A stretch of 64,000 bases of DNA, from positions 12,449,845-12,513,844 of the forward strand of contig CM030852.1 of assembly GCA_018105865.1 (NCBI GenBank), read 5' to 3'. This DNA comes from Metaphire vulgaris. Lineage: Eukaryota > Annelida > Clitellata > Crassiclitellata > Megascolecidae. The notes below the pieces were generated by a model, which was given only the letters and a program-made list of their open reading frames with translations, searched no databases and was not told where the DNA came from. Shown here piece after piece: positions 11,728-23,219 of the stretch (position 1 is the first letter of the stretch; each line of letters opens with the position of its first letter). The position numbers were made by a program, and so were the translations under genes.

Positions 11728-11906
11728 CATACTGGAAAAGTGAAGAGAAAAAGAGCAAGAGGGAGACAAAGATTGGCGTTGATCGAAAACCTGTTAAGCG
11801 ACTCGAAAGACAATAATATATCATAAGCAGAACTGCTATACAAGCGACATATGACAGGATGGAGTGGACGTCCATGGTCGCCAACGCAGTAATACAGGGC
11901 ACCTGA
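11728..11906 (+). mobile_element. LINE C-terminal fragment (L1/RTE-like end)
   Basis: Plus-strand frames give GKVKRKRARGRQRLALIENL followed, after frameshifts, by DRMEWTSMVANA and a stop, then GAAGAAGAAG. This is the characteristic arginine-rich C-terminus of some LINE ORF2 proteins. Short and decayed. Confidence 0.5.
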
Positions 11907-11929
11907 AGAAGAAGAAGACAAACTGGCGT

Positions 11930-12200
11930 CGCTGGTGTTCCGGTGTCTGCATGGCATGGGCCCGGCATACCTAAAGACAGAACTGCACCGTGTCTCAGAC
12001 CACGATGGTCGACAACGTCTGAGATTGGCCTCCACTGCAGCACTACTCGTTCCGCGAATGCGTTTCCACCGTGGGTGATCGGGCATTTCCCGTGGCGGCA
12101 CCATGGGTCTGGAATGGTCTACCACTGGCCATTCAACTCTCACCATCGCTAGATACGTTTAAGAAACGCTTACTAAAGACCTGGTTATTTCGAACTAGTT
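11930..12200 (+). mobile_element. LINE (L2/CR1-type) C-terminal fragment
   Basis: The plus strand reads CLHGMGPAYLKTEL then RLRLASTAALLVPRMR and, after a frameshift, a WNGLPLAIQL-like phrase ending in FKKRLLKTWLF. This matches the conserved tail of L2/CR1 reverse transcriptase proteins. It is followed by an (AAT)n microsatellite at about 12,268-12,312. Confidence 0.6.
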
Positions 12201-12649
12201 ATGATTCTGTTTGACACTGTAATGTGTTCACGTAGTCCTTCCGGATTAGTTACCACATCAATCTTAACTTTAGTAATAATAATAATAATAATAAATAATA
12301 ATAATAATAACATTGTGAGAAATCTTCTTCTTCTTCTTCTTAGTGAAAAAATTCTGAACCATTAAAAAATATTGAACTGATTATGCGTCTGGAGTCCGAA
12401 ATGACCCTACTCAGTATGGTTAGGTTTAAATCTTCAAAATTTCTTGTTCTTCACTAATATTTTGAAATCATGAAAATGACACCCGTTTTTCATACTCTAG
12501 ACAGTGTGGGTGGGAATTTTAACTGCATGGTTTATTCTCTCAAACACGACACTCTAGGAAATTTGGCACCGCGAGGCCTGGACCAATCAAAACAAAAAAG
12601 GCCTTCTCCATGACATACACGTATTGTTACAAGTGTTCAAATATTCTTG

Positions 12650-12785
12650 TATTAGAAAATTCAGTCGATATTTACAACGTATTTGATTAAAATTTAATGT
12701 TTTCAATATAAAGCCGCGTTCAGTTCCACGCAGACGCTAAGTTAACAGCAGGGCACAGTAATCAAAGCCGGATGACGTCTTTATT
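12650..12785 (+). promoter_or_regulatory. Orphan promoter module split by a LINE
   Basis: Carries the family upstream block with ATGACGTC at 12,772-12,779. It is interrupted right after GACGTCTTTA by the minus-strand LINE 12,782-13,604 and resumes at about 13,605 (TCTTTATATAGCCTTTGATG). No exon 1 follows before the next complete module at 14,525, so this is probably the relic of a lost gene or a tandem promoter duplication. Confidence 0.55.
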
Positions 12786-13634
12786 ATTATTATTATTTCT
12801 AGATGATTTATTAAACGCTATAACATAGCTAGTGCTAAAATCAAGAGCGATTTACAGATGTTCATAAGATGCGCGAAATAAGTGCGTCTTGAGGGCAGTC
12901 GCAAACGCCTCAAGGGATGTGATGGATGTCACTGAGGCGGGAAGAGAGTTCCAAAGAAGGGGGTTGCCGCGTGTCACGGATCTTTCCCCCAGCATCACCG
13001 TCCTGGACGGAGGAGGGACATAAAGGCGAATTCGCTTGTCTGATCGCAGCTGCTTGCGACAGTCAGTCGGCATCGGCCGCTGTATGAGCGCAGAAATGTA
13101 CTCCGGGCAGAGAGGGTCGTGCAGTGCTCGGAATGTGACCATACAGCGTTTGTAAGCTATACGCTCCGAGATCTTCAGCCAGTGTAGCCGTTCCTTTAGC
13201 AATGGAGTCACGTGATCCTTCCATCTCGCGCTAAAGATCAATCGGGCCGCAGCGTTCATGACCGACTGAAGGCGGTCAAGCTGATAGTCCGGAAGCCCCA
13301 GAAGAATGCTATTGCAATAATCCAACCTGGATAGCACTAGTGCCCGGACTACGTGGATCGCTGCTGATGTTGAAATGTACCGTCGAATCTCTGCGATCTT
13401 GCGCAGCTGAAAGTAGCAGGCACGAGTTACGGAGCTCACTTGGCCGGCGAGGGATAGAGAGTCGTCAAGAAGTACACCCAGAAGGCGCACCTCCGTAGAC
13501 GGAGCGATGACGGCATCACCGATGGTTAGAGGAGAACGATCTAATAGGTGAGCCTTCCTGGGAGTACTGATCCATAGCAATTCTGTTTTACCGGGATTAA
13601 GCGCGAAGTCTTTATATAGCCTTTGATGCTTCAC
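12782..13634 (-). mobile_element. 5'-truncated L2/CR1-type LINE, RT C-terminal region
   Basis: An open minus-strand frame of about 260 codons (12,852-13,634) shows the downstream part of a non-LTR reverse transcriptase: LNPGKTELLWIST, RLLGVLLDDSLS, LVLSRLDYCNSILLGLP, NAAARLIFSARWKDHVTPLL, then GNPLLWNSLPASVTSI and LKTHLF. The 3' tail is an (ATT)n microsatellite at 12,782-12,796, usual for L2-like elements. GTCTTTA flanks both sides and may be the target duplication; the right junction is near 13,604, so the last few codons upstream may be host sequence. Unusually intact for this window. Confidence 0.8.
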
Positions 13635-14248
13635 TTGCTACGTCGTTACAATACATCCTTTATTCTTGTTGGCTTCAATATCAATGACGCCAGAAGAGTT
13701 CCCAGGCACTCAAGTTTCTGCGTCCTTCAAGTGTCATAAAAAATTTTAAAAGAAATCTGGCAAAGCGCTTCTGGTGTTGATTTCATTCGCTTCAAACGTC
13801 GTAGGTCTATAACAACGCAATAAGGCATGTTAATCTGTTTGAAAAACAAGGATGTATTGTCGTAGCCCATTAGAAAGACACTTTGTCTAATACAATCCGC
13901 CTTTATGCCATTGACGTAGATCTGTTTATTTTAGTAAGAAATGTATCAATTCTACATCAAACAATTGTGGACCTTATGTGTAGCATAGCTGTTTCTTCTA
14001 TTGCAAATGGATTTAGCATACGTCAAACATCAAGGGAATTTATAAAACGAAGATCAAAACCTTGAAGACTCGACATGAACAAAGTAACGCATAGACTCAA
14101 TATATTGACAACAGTTTATAAATAGTACGCTTAATGTTCAGAAGCCACTGGGCACAGACCATCAAAAACAACACAGGAGCTGCTCTGTGTCTTTGCCATT
14201 TCCCATAATACAAGCATATTATTATGAAACAGCAAATATCCTCGAATA
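13635..14248. other. Spacer paralogous to 56,200-58,560
   Basis: No gene. Phrases around GTTCCCAGGCACTC (about 13,700) and TAGCATAGCTGTTTC (about 13,981) recur at about 56,245 and 58,317, showing that this upstream region and that of copy 9 derive from one ancestor, with the 56,545-58,150 hAT element inserted in the latter. Confidence 0.5.
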
Positions 14249-14492
14249 CATTGGCGTAGCCAGGATTTCCGGAAGGGGGGTTTGGTTTCGATCGTGATCC
14301 AAGAAAATGTTTTGCAAGCAAATTCTTTTAATTTTCTATAGAAATTTGTTCGGTCGGCAGCCAGCCAAGGTGCGGGGGTTGACACCCAAAATTGCGTCCG
14401 AAAATGAAAAATGTATGGAAAAGCATGTAAAAAAATTTTCGTCGGCAGCCAAGGGGGTCTTAACCCACAAAACCTCCTTGGCTACGCCACTG
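14249..14492. mobile_element. hAT-type MITE, 244 bp
   Basis: Begins CATTGGCGTAGCCA and ends TGGCTACGCCACTG, flanked by CTCGAATA (14,241-14,248) and CTTGAATA (14,493-14,500), an 8-bp target duplication with one mismatch. Non-coding. Confidence 0.75.
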
Positions 14493-14519
14493 CTTGAATA
14501 TAAAATGTATATCAAATTA

Positions 14520-14806
14520 CGTACTGATTCATGCAGACGCTCAGTCGTTAACTGCAGGCCAGAGTAATCGAAGGCGGATGACGTCTTTATAGCCTTTGAT
14601 GTTTCAGTTGCTGTGTCAATACAATAAATTCGTTTCAAATCAAAATCTTGACATAATTTATTACGTTGCTGCAGTGCTACGGCACTTTTAATTCTTGGAT
14701 AAATATTGAGACAGAATAAGCTTGATTTCTAGCAGTGAAACGTCGGTTGAGAGAAATCTTGGCTAAGCACTAGTTGAAAGTTCAGTTAAATCGCTTTTCA
14801 GTCGAA
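14520..14806 (+). promoter_or_regulatory. Promoter module of copy 3
   Basis: ATGACGTC at 14,578-14,585, GATAAATATTGAG at 14,698-14,710, and the TTTTCAG tract five bases before the ATG at 14,807. More similar to the module of copy 9 (58,560 onward) than to that of copy 1. Confidence 0.6.
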
Positions 14807-17800
14807 ATGTCGTCTTTTTTCGGCCGAACGATGATTCTTCTGTTGGTCGTTGATTTAATTCGATCGTATTCCACAATCCCTCCCCTCAATTACAACTTCA
14901 ACGACACAAAAATCGAAGTGATATCATTGGAAAAAAGTAAGTGAAGTTGAAGCAAGATAAGAATGTAACGTTTTCGCTAAATTATGCATTTTTCGCCACA
15001 GTAGGTACTTCATGCATTGCTTGCTTACTTAGACTTAGATCCTGCCCTACCCTCTGGAACATTGGACGATAAGTGTTCTCCAGCCGGTACCATCACTGGC
15101 TGCTTCTCTTGCTTCGGCTGCTATCTCTAACCCCATCTCTTTCACGTCGACTGCGAGGAGATTTGTCTTGCAATGTTTTCATCGGTCTTCCTCTGCCTCT
15201 TCTCCTATCTTCTGGTCTCCAGTCCACTGCTTGAGTCTTGACGGTTGCATTCGCAAGATGTGACCAGTGTATCTGCGTCTGCTCTCGCTTACCGTATAGT
15301 GCAGCGAATTCGTCCCAGTTTCATGCATACAGGCATACATACACTAACTATTAACTGAGTTTCTGAATGCTAACGTTTGGGATAAATATTTGGGAAGGGA
15401 TGGGTTGCATCTTAACAGGTATGGTGCAAAGAAAATACTGTAGGTAGAATAATATTTACATGTGTTTAATGCTGCTGTAAGGCTTTAGACTAAGTAGGTC
15501 GACAGTTAGGGAAAATGCCATATGTCTAGGTGGTAAAGGTGAAACTAAATATAAAGATAATACAGACGCAATTAGGCATAAATCTGGGGTGATATTAAAT
15601 ATGGATTCTCTAGCTGTCACAATTATTATGCAGATGAAATTATTAATAACGGTAATGTAGGTAGTATGTCAGGGTATGGAAAACCACTTAAATGCTTGTA
15701 TGTAAATGTCAGGAGTTTGTTCGGGGTTTATAAAATGGCCGAGTTGGAGATGCAAGTAAAAGTTATGAGTCCGGACATTATCGGAATCACAGAATCATGG
15801 GCCAAGTGTGAAATCGATGATACCGAACTAAATCTACAGGGATATGCTATGTTTAGAAAAGATAGGGAAAATCAGAGCAGCAAAGGTCATGGAGCAGGAG
15901 GGGTTCTAATTTACAATAAAGAAGGCTTGCATGCCATGGAGCGAACAGACATAGAAAATGATCACTTCAAGGAGCACACATGGTGTGAAATCAGAAGCCA
16001 TCGAGAGAAAATATTGGTAGGGGTTTGTTACAGAACACCAAGTGATATGGAAGAAGCAGATAACACTGGCAAACATGATTTTCTTAACTGAGAATGTAAT
16101 AGGTGATTCAGATGGGATACGACACGCTGATTCCAAATCTGTAAGAGGTTTTGTTGTAGCACGTCAGGTTTAAAAGTTATCCCCATCTAAATGTTTTGCA
16201 TGTGTATACTGTCAGAGTGTCATGTCATGCATTATATACTGCGTAGTTTAACATGTGTTTTACGGGAAATTTTGATCTGATTTAAATATGTTTGCTTTAT
16301 TTATAATTGTATAGGACCTAAAATAATTTTTACTTTATGAATCTGCGTCTTTGTCTATTTTTGGAAGAGTTTGATAAAATAATTTGAAAGTATTATAATT
16401 GAAATGGCTTCAAGACGATCATGTGTGACAAGAGTGGATTGTTTTTGTTATGTGTGTGGATCATACATCATGAACGACAAGGTAAAGACCGTATCATCAC
16501 TAGTGAAGTTTGCCTACCACCAGTCTTCGGTATGAAGGTAGGCGATCAAGACAAAACTTTGGTCGCCACATGTTTTTTGCATATCGTGCAACTGCAGTCT
16601 AACTCAGTGGCTTAAAGGAAACGCAAAATGTCCTTTACTATATCCATGGTTTGGCGAGAGCCCAAGGATCATAATACTGACTGTTACTTTTGTTTAACTA
16701 ACGTTATTAGATTTTCAATCAAGAAAAGAAATGCAATACGGTACCCAAACCTTCCATCTGCCATCAGACCAGTTCCTCATGGGGATGACCTAACGGTACC
16801 TAACCCACCACAGAATTTCCATGAGTTACTTGAGCAGTCTGAGGACAGTGAAGGAGGTGCAACCTTCTCACCAACAAGACGAGTATTTTGCTGGTATACC
16901 ACATCTCATTAATCAATCAGATCTCAGGGACTTTGTACGCGATCTTAATTCAACTAAAGGACAGTCAGAGCTGCTGGGCTCACAACTTAAACAATGGAAT
17001 CTAATACATACTGATGTAAACGTCACTATCGACATCGCAATAAACGTCTGTCACAGTTCTTCTCTGTGCAGGATCAGATTTGTTACTTCAAAATTGTAAA
17101 TTGATTGTTCGTCACACTTGGCTACAGTCACAATTCTGACAACTGGCATCTTTTTATTGGCTCCTGTAAAGCCAGCTTAAAAGCTGTACCCGGTACTTCT
17201 TTATATAGGAAACGAACAACCATCAGTACCTCTTGTTCATGCAGCTGGGTTAAGGAATCCTATGAAAGCATGATAGCAGTTTTCGATCTCATCAGGTACA
17301 GAGAGTTTCGGTGGAGTATCTGTGGCGACTTGGAGGTTGTTGGTCTTGTCACAGTAATGCAAAGTGGATACACTAAACACTGCTCTGTCTTCTATCTTTG
17401 GGATAACCGTGCCAGACATCAGCACTATTCAGTTCAACAGTGGCCTTCTAGAACTAAATACAATCCAGGCAAAGACAACGTAAATCACAAACCGCTTGTT
17501 GAGTCTACAAAGATTTTGCTTACTCCGTTCCACATTAAGCTTGCCTTAATGAAGAATGTCGTCAAAGCGCTTCACAAAGAAGGTGCCGACTTAACTTTCA
17601 TAAGGAATACATTTCAAAAGATCAGTGAGGCCAAGAAACGAGAAGGCATTTTCATTGGCCCACAGATCAGACAGGTGATACTTGATACAGAGTTAGAAGC
17701 AAAGTTGACATCAGTGGAGTCGGTACCATGGCGATCATTCAAAGACGTGGTTGGTGGATTTCTGGGATAGAGGAAGGCGTGCAACTATAGGGAGCTGGTG

Positions 17801-20429
17801 GAAAAACTGATCAGTGACTACCAACAACTGGGAGCTAACATGTCGTTAAAGATGCAATTCCTCCCCTCGCACCTCGAATTCTTTTCTGAGAACCTGGGCG
17901 ATGTCAGCGATGGGCACGGAGAACGGTTCCACCAGGAAATCACGGTCATGGAACAGTGGTGCCAAGTGCACTATAGTCCAACTAAGCTGGGTGATTTCTG
18001 CTGACTGTTGCAGCAAAACAGCAGCACCTGTTACAAGAGGAAGTCGTTGAGGTCGAGAGTGTTTCCTGCAAAGAGGGCGAGCAAATAGTAGCTATCACCT
18101 ATAATGACATGTGCTTCAGTTATTGTAGGCTATACCATTTTTCTATTTGCTCGTAACTAAAAATTCTGACTTGATAGAAGATTTTGGTGGTTATATTTAG
18201 ATTTAGCATAGCCTAATTGTATTAAATCACCAAAATTCTTATCAGTTAATGACAAAAATTTTTTTACTCAGTGTAATGGAATGGCTGCTTTATTAAACAG
18301 GGTATCAAAAGAAAATGTTGTTATAATGGGTGACTTTAATTATGACGTAGAATGGGAAACGCTGGAAACAGAAAGACCATGTGATAGGAAATTTATGAAC
18401 TGTGTCAATGATAACTTTCTGTTTCAGCGTGTGACAAGGACAACAAGAGGCAATAACACATTAGACCTGGTTCTAACAACATAGGAGAATATAGTTTCCA
18501 ATGTGGAGGTTTGGCAAAATTTTGCGAAAAACAGAGCGTGGAGGAAACTAAGTAAACTCAGATTGACAAGTAAAGTAAATGAACAGAATCAGCACAGACT
18601 CAAAATCTTGGAGGAACAGTATACTCAGAAAAGAAAAGCGTCAACAATTACTAACAAGATGGCTATTGCAAATTTTGAAGGCAGGTCGGCAAAAATATAA
18701 AACAGAACAGTAAAAGTTTCTACAAATATTGTAATAGAAAGTTGAGACGAAAGGACACAGTCGGTCCCCTCTTGGACAGCGCAGGATGTGCAATAACAAA
18801 CGATGTAGAATCTGCACAGATTCTAAATAACTATTTTTATTCAGTAATTACAAAATAATGACTGGGAAAGTAGATGTGCCATACGATCGATTCTTTGCAT
18901 TAACACACGTTTTTTAAAATTTTATTGTGTTTTCAACGGCATTTGCAATATATGGTGCACGTTGTACTTAGAGTGCGAGCACAGGTGACGCTTGTTCCAG
19001 CTTGCTAGAGAAATCGCCAGCTAGAAACCCTGCAGACTTCAGGCTGCCCATCAAGCCATGGCTGGCAAGTGGCTAGTAAACGAAGAGACAATATTAAATT
19101 AAGGGTTCGATATTATATGATCCATTATTAGATGATGGGATTGTTAGGGTGGAAAGACGTGACCTTTTACTAGAGAGTGAAAGAGAGAGAGTACATCATG
19201 AATATTTTCCGAAATATTTATTTAAAATCCAAAGAACTCAACATGACGACTGTCATAGTCAACGTCAAAACTTCCACCTTCACTGCAACTGTCCTACTAG
19301 GCCTACTTATTTACACCTAATCTATATCTTCAATTTCAAGCCCAAAAGCCCAACCCTCAATTTCATAAGAAGCCCTGAAAATCGCCCTTACATGGATAAT
19401 TGGCGATAAAATGTTTGATGCCTTTCAGAAAAATTTCAACTCATCTCGATTATGGATGTTGCTCCATTTGGAGTTTCTTCGGCCACAAAATTCGAACAGT
19501 TCATCGCCGTTTTATATATGTTTTATAGTACCAGGACTCAAGATGACTCGTTTATTACTCTTTCGCATATTCGCATTTATGAGGACAGACATCCATTCAG
19601 CCTTCTGTTCGTAATAAACATGGGCGATATCGGTTTTCCATTTGACATGGCATGGCACAAGGATACACAGAATCTCTTTGTTGTGAGCCGATCCACAGGT
19701 GTTTGGCAGATAAAATGGGAAGATCATTTGGTGAAGAAGTTTTCATGTCCCCCTGCAGCCACTGCAGGTTTTATATCACTTTCGAACGACGGAAACGTGC
19801 TAATAATTGGCGAAAAAGACAGCCTTCTCTATGTTTGCAACATCAACGGAACACTCATTCGCAAAATATCTTTTGTGAAGAATGATTTTCATGTTCTTTC
19901 TACACCATTAGAGACATATACGTTTTATTTTGCATATTACCATCCCAGTTTCTATGATTGGAAAGCTTTCAATTCAATTGGCTTGAGTCTTTTTGAAATG
20001 AGAGACTTCAATCAACAATCGATTCTTGACGTGAATGGAACGAGCGAACGCAACGTTCCGTCAGCGATTGTAAAACGCTTCTCGTTCTTCATTTTGAGTT
20101 ACGTTCCAGATAAGTGCAATGAGTTTGATGTCTTCAAAGTAGGGCTTGAACGCAGGAGCATAATCGCCAAGCATTTCGAAGCACGGTACAGCAGGTTGGA
20201 TGAAAGTTTGATCGACGAGTTTCATTCAAACAGAGGTGACCGCTTCAATTATCATTCTATTGCTACGAGGTGCTTCGTTCCAAGGAATTCTGGTGACTCG
20301 CGGACAGTGTCAATGGGGTCACTGTTGACTGTTTCATATTATTTCGACAGCGGTACAAATCAACTAATCGCTGGCTTGTCGAATGTCTACCATGAGGACC
20401 AGGAACTCTTCATTCTACTTTTGCAATGA
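14807..20429 (+). CDS. Secreted propeller-like family, copy 3 (probable chimera)
   Basis: Exons 14807-14936 (130 nt, two codons longer than most) and 19429-20429, with a phase-1 intron of 4,492 bp; predicted 376 aa. The leader MSSFFGRTMILLLVVD is followed by a divergent linker with PPLNYNFND ending IEVISLEK, resembling copy 9 (IKVISLEK). Exon 2 is instead a sister of copy 1: HPFSLLFVINMGDIGFPFDM, GVWQIKWEDHLVKKFSCPP, LSNDGNVLIIG, LYVCNINGT, RCFVPR, ending LLLQ and TGA. The intact tail shows what copy 1 lost. The usual AVLC cysteine is replaced by Tyr (AVLY). The long intron is packed with retroelement debris. The exon 1/exon 2 mismatch in ancestry points to recombination inside the intron. 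Function unknown; secretion is inferred. Confidence 0.8.
15010..15290 (-). mobile_element. LINE C-terminal fragment in intron 3
   Basis: The minus strand reads GHILRMQPSRLKQW, then EEAEEDR and LLAVDVKEMGLEIA with frameshifts, like the C-terminal tail of RTE/L1-type endonuclease-RT proteins. Decayed; no intact frame. Confidence 0.5.
15600..16094 (+). mobile_element. CR1/jockey-type LINE, endonuclease part 1
   Basis: A plus-strand frame from 15,666 encodes LYVNVRSLFGVYKMAELE, MSPDIIGITESWA and GGVLIYNKEG, then VGVCYRTPS: the N-terminal half of an endonuclease/exonuclease/phosphatase domain of a non-LTR retrotransposon. Interrupted near 16,095 by another repeat; the domain continues at about 18,265. 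Confidence 0.8.
16390..18003 (+). pseudogene. Decayed repeat-borne ORF of uncharacterised metazoan family
   Basis: Broken plus-strand frames give, in order, a zinc-ribbon-like CFCYVCG (about 16,436), GDQDKT, MVWREPKDHNTDCYFC (about 16,645), YPNLPSAIRPVPHG (about 16,742), then frames with SQLKQWN, WSICGDLEVVGLV, HYSVQQWP, PGKDNVNHKPLV, IFIGPQIRQVI, WRSFKDVVGGFLG and MSLKMQFLPSHLEFF, DGHGERFHQ. I recall this block order from multicopy, otherwise unannotated proteins in many invertebrate genomes; that link is from memory. At least four frameshifts or stops break it. It sits inside the LINE at 15,600-18,905, so it was inserted there. Probably transposon-derived; enzymatic class unknown. Confidence 0.6.
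18265..18905 (+). mobile_element. CR1/jockey-type LINE, endonuclease part 2 and 3' end with RT deleted
   Basis: Continues the LINE: NVVIMGDFNYD and RTTRGNNTLDLVLT (end of the endonuclease), then the linker region (WRKLSKLRLT, GPLLDSAG, ILNNYFYSV), then jumps directly at about 18,855 to KIMTGKVDVPYDRFF, which belongs to the extreme C-terminus as in the LINE at 31,200-31,260. The whole reverse-transcriptase domain is missing, so the element is an internal-deletion derivative. Confidence 0.75.
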
Positions 20430-20474
20430 ATATCCGTACTGTGTTCGCCTATCTTGAAAATGCAGAACTAAAAC

Positions 20475-20548
<74 letters not shown>

Positions 20549-21443
20549 ACTATAACTAACTTAATGGAATAATCGCTCGCAAACAGCTTTTAGTCCCAAT
20601 TCTAATATAAGGGATTACATGTTCATGAATGTAGCAAATCTCCTGCCAAGTGTCAATCGTCTATTGCTAAGAACATGACATTAGCTTTCATTTATTTCAG
20701 TTCATTCTGCGAACAATAATTATAGAATGTTGTTATGCATCATTGAAATCTGCATTCTGAGCACTAACACATTTAAGGGACACGGCAATACTATTTTCAC
20801 GTTGAATACGCACTAAACCATTAGACCGATGAAAAACATAGGCCTAATTAGGCCTATATTCCAAGAATTTTCAGCATTTTAAGAATTTGCACATCGAATG
20901 TCAAATATACACTACACTGGTATGTGGCTACAACAGGTATTATATTATATTATATTTATATTATATTATATATTTATATTATATATTTATATTATATTAT
21001 ATATATATATATATATATTATAGATATTATAGTTAACTTATAGCTAAGTGTTTAAAGAACTTACCCATATTGTAAGCAGTCAGTATAGGTTATGTATTCA
21101 TTGTAAAATTTTTATTATTTACCGCACTTCGTATGAAGAAATATATTTGTTAAACACCTATTTGTTGCGTTTGACGTTATTTACTGTCCAATGCATGTAG
21201 GCGTGTTATATCCGTTGAATTGTGCAGGGATATTTTTACACCCCAACACCCCAACAACCCCCAATTTGAGGTCGACACCCTTAAATTCGGTAATGTGACA
21301 ATGGTATGCATTCAAAATGCATACTAATTAGCTCCGGACACCCCCAATTTGAGGTCGACACTCCACAAATTCACAATCCCAGAAATATCCCTGGAATTGT
21401 GGACTTTCATTTCATGGATCTACAGCACCGAAAATCGACGAGC
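20430..21443. other. 3' flank and spacer of copy 3
   Basis: Duplicate of 4,428-5,418: (AT)n microsatellite at about 20,476-20,551, TATTA-rich tract at about 20,937-21,020, and the near-palindromic AATTTGAGGTCGACAC repeat at about 21,235-21,395. No gene. Confidence 0.6.
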
Positions 21444-21960
21444 TATGGATTTAGGGCTGTCCATTAATTACGTCAACAATTTAGGGGTGCTTGAAAAAGT
21501 TTGACAGTTGATGACAGGGGGAGGGAGGTCAAGGGAAGTTGACGTTAACAATTTCACTTTTTACAAATAATCAAAAAATAGGAAATTTCATTGAATACTA
21601 CTTATTACAAAGGAAAAAACCATGTCAAAAAAGGTCATCACCACCACATTTTGACACTCGATGAGTAAAAAAGGGGAAATGGTCATCGCCGGGTCTGGGG
21701 CGATTGGGAGAGGGATGGGGAGAGAAAAAGGGGGTTGAGAGAGGGAAGAGGAACGAGGGTTAGGGGCCTGTAGGGTAGGGTGGGGCGGGTATGGGTTGGG
21801 GCCTGGGAGGAGATGTGTTGGGGCCGGGGCGATTGGGAAAGGGGTGGGGAGAGGGAAGAGGATTTGGAGAGGGATGAAGGTAAGGCAGGGCGGGTATGGG
21901 TTGGGGCCTGGGTGATTGGGAGAGGGGTGCGGTGAGGGAAGGGGGACGGGAGTTTGAGCT
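21444..21960. repeat. MITE 5' part plus G-rich minisatellite (duplicate)
   Basis: Counterpart of 5,419-5,935: GGGCTGTCC MITE left part to about 21,680, then GGGGCGATTGGGAGAGGG-type repeats. Non-coding. Confidence 0.6.
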
Positions 21961-22168
21961 GCAATTAAGACATTTCGTTAAACGCTCCGTTCATAATACA
22001 GTTTTGATTAAACAATATTTGGTTGTCAATGACAACAGCGTCTTGCAATATATGCCGTGTATCCGTCGGACGGACGGACATCGAGAATTATATAATACTA
22101 GGTGTTTACCCGTCAAAAATGACGGGGGAGATTGGCTGTTTTACCACCCAATTTTGTGCAAATGCAAT

Positions 22169-22361
22169 CAGGGGCGGCGCCGGGTTTTGTAATTTGTTGA
22201 CTGGGTGGGTCTAATGCAATCTACACAGCCAGGACCCGCCGGCTCAGACTACCCCTCACCCCCCCAATCAACATTTTTCTGCGTATTTGAACGATTTGCT
22301 TGGGTGCCCCTGCCCGAGGCTGGGTGAGTCGGACCCGCGGACACCCCTAGCGCCGACCCTG
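22169..22361. mobile_element. hAT-type MITE, 193 bp
   Basis: Begins CAGGGGCGGCGCCGGG and ends CTAGCGCCGACCCTG, with a perfect 8-bp duplication AATGCAAT (22,161-22,168 and 22,362-22,369). It lies inside the block that is extra in duplication copy B. Confidence 0.82.
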
Positions 22362-22589
22362 AATGCAATAGGATTTTGCGCAATTAATTTCTTTAAATCG
22401 CCGCCTTTTCCTTCAACCGAGTTAACGCCCATTCGCAGGAATTTGCTGAAACTTGATAGTCAAGGTAAGAGTACTGATTTGGCAGTGTCGAACGACATGC
22501 AGTGCTTGATTCTCTTGTTTGCTCTGCTGCTTTTCACCCCGAGCAACAGCCTGCTCCTCATTCTCACTTGATTGTCGAAAAGCTCGTGA

Positions 22590-23095
22590 ACGCTGGACTT
22601 TTTTTTTGCACGGACGGTTAGAAAAGAGGAATAAAAAATCTAAACAATGGTGCAAACCTCATCTTCTTAGCTCTTATATAGCCTGAGATATAGCAAATTT
22701 TAAAAAAATGGAAACTTTCTCAGAATTCAAAACTTTCACGAAATTCACCGATAATACTTATGTTCAAACATCGGGGTCATCGGGTTAGAACGGATAGATC
22801 TTTGCCAAATGTCAACCGATTTTCAAAATTTTTGGTTTATTTTGTTCCTCTGACATCCCTTAACAACTTTGCCGCTGACCAAAGTGGGGTTACCGCAGAA
22901 AATATTTTGCTAGCGGGCTTTAAAAACATTTTTGGGGGAGAGGGTGATATTTTAGGCCGTAAAGTGGACTCTACCCCCATATTTTTTTGTTTTGCACGGA
23001 CGGTTAGAAAGAGAAATAAACAATCTAAACAATGGTGCAAACCTCATCTTTTTAGCTCCTACATAGCCTGAGATATAGCAAATTTAAAACGTTAC
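22590..23095. repeat. Internal direct duplication (~390-bp spacing)
   Basis: A ~100-bp phrase starting GCACGGACGGTTAG and running through AACAATGGTGCAAACCTC to GCCTGAGATATAGCAAATTT occurs at about 22,607-22,700 and again at about 22,994-23,085. Intervening sequence is unclassified and non-coding. The (-) frames over it mirror each other and are not genes. Confidence 0.55.
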
Positions 23096-23219
23096 AGCAA
23101 TCATTTCTGAAGAACGCTTTTCCAAAAATTAAATCCCCAGTACGGTGACAGCGTCTGAAAATGTAATCCACACTTGAGGGGTAACATTTAAAAAATAGGG
23201 TTTGAGGTTAGGAAAGAGT

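Noticed and set aside
11616..12146. 176-codon minus-strand frame
   Set aside because: Antisense to LINE fragments read convincingly on the plus strand; no domain seen.
15666..18905. A host gene made of the several plus-strand frames in intron 3
   Set aside because: The frames are endonuclease and linker parts of a LINE plus a second repeat-borne ORF, all with frameshifts; no splice logic joins them.
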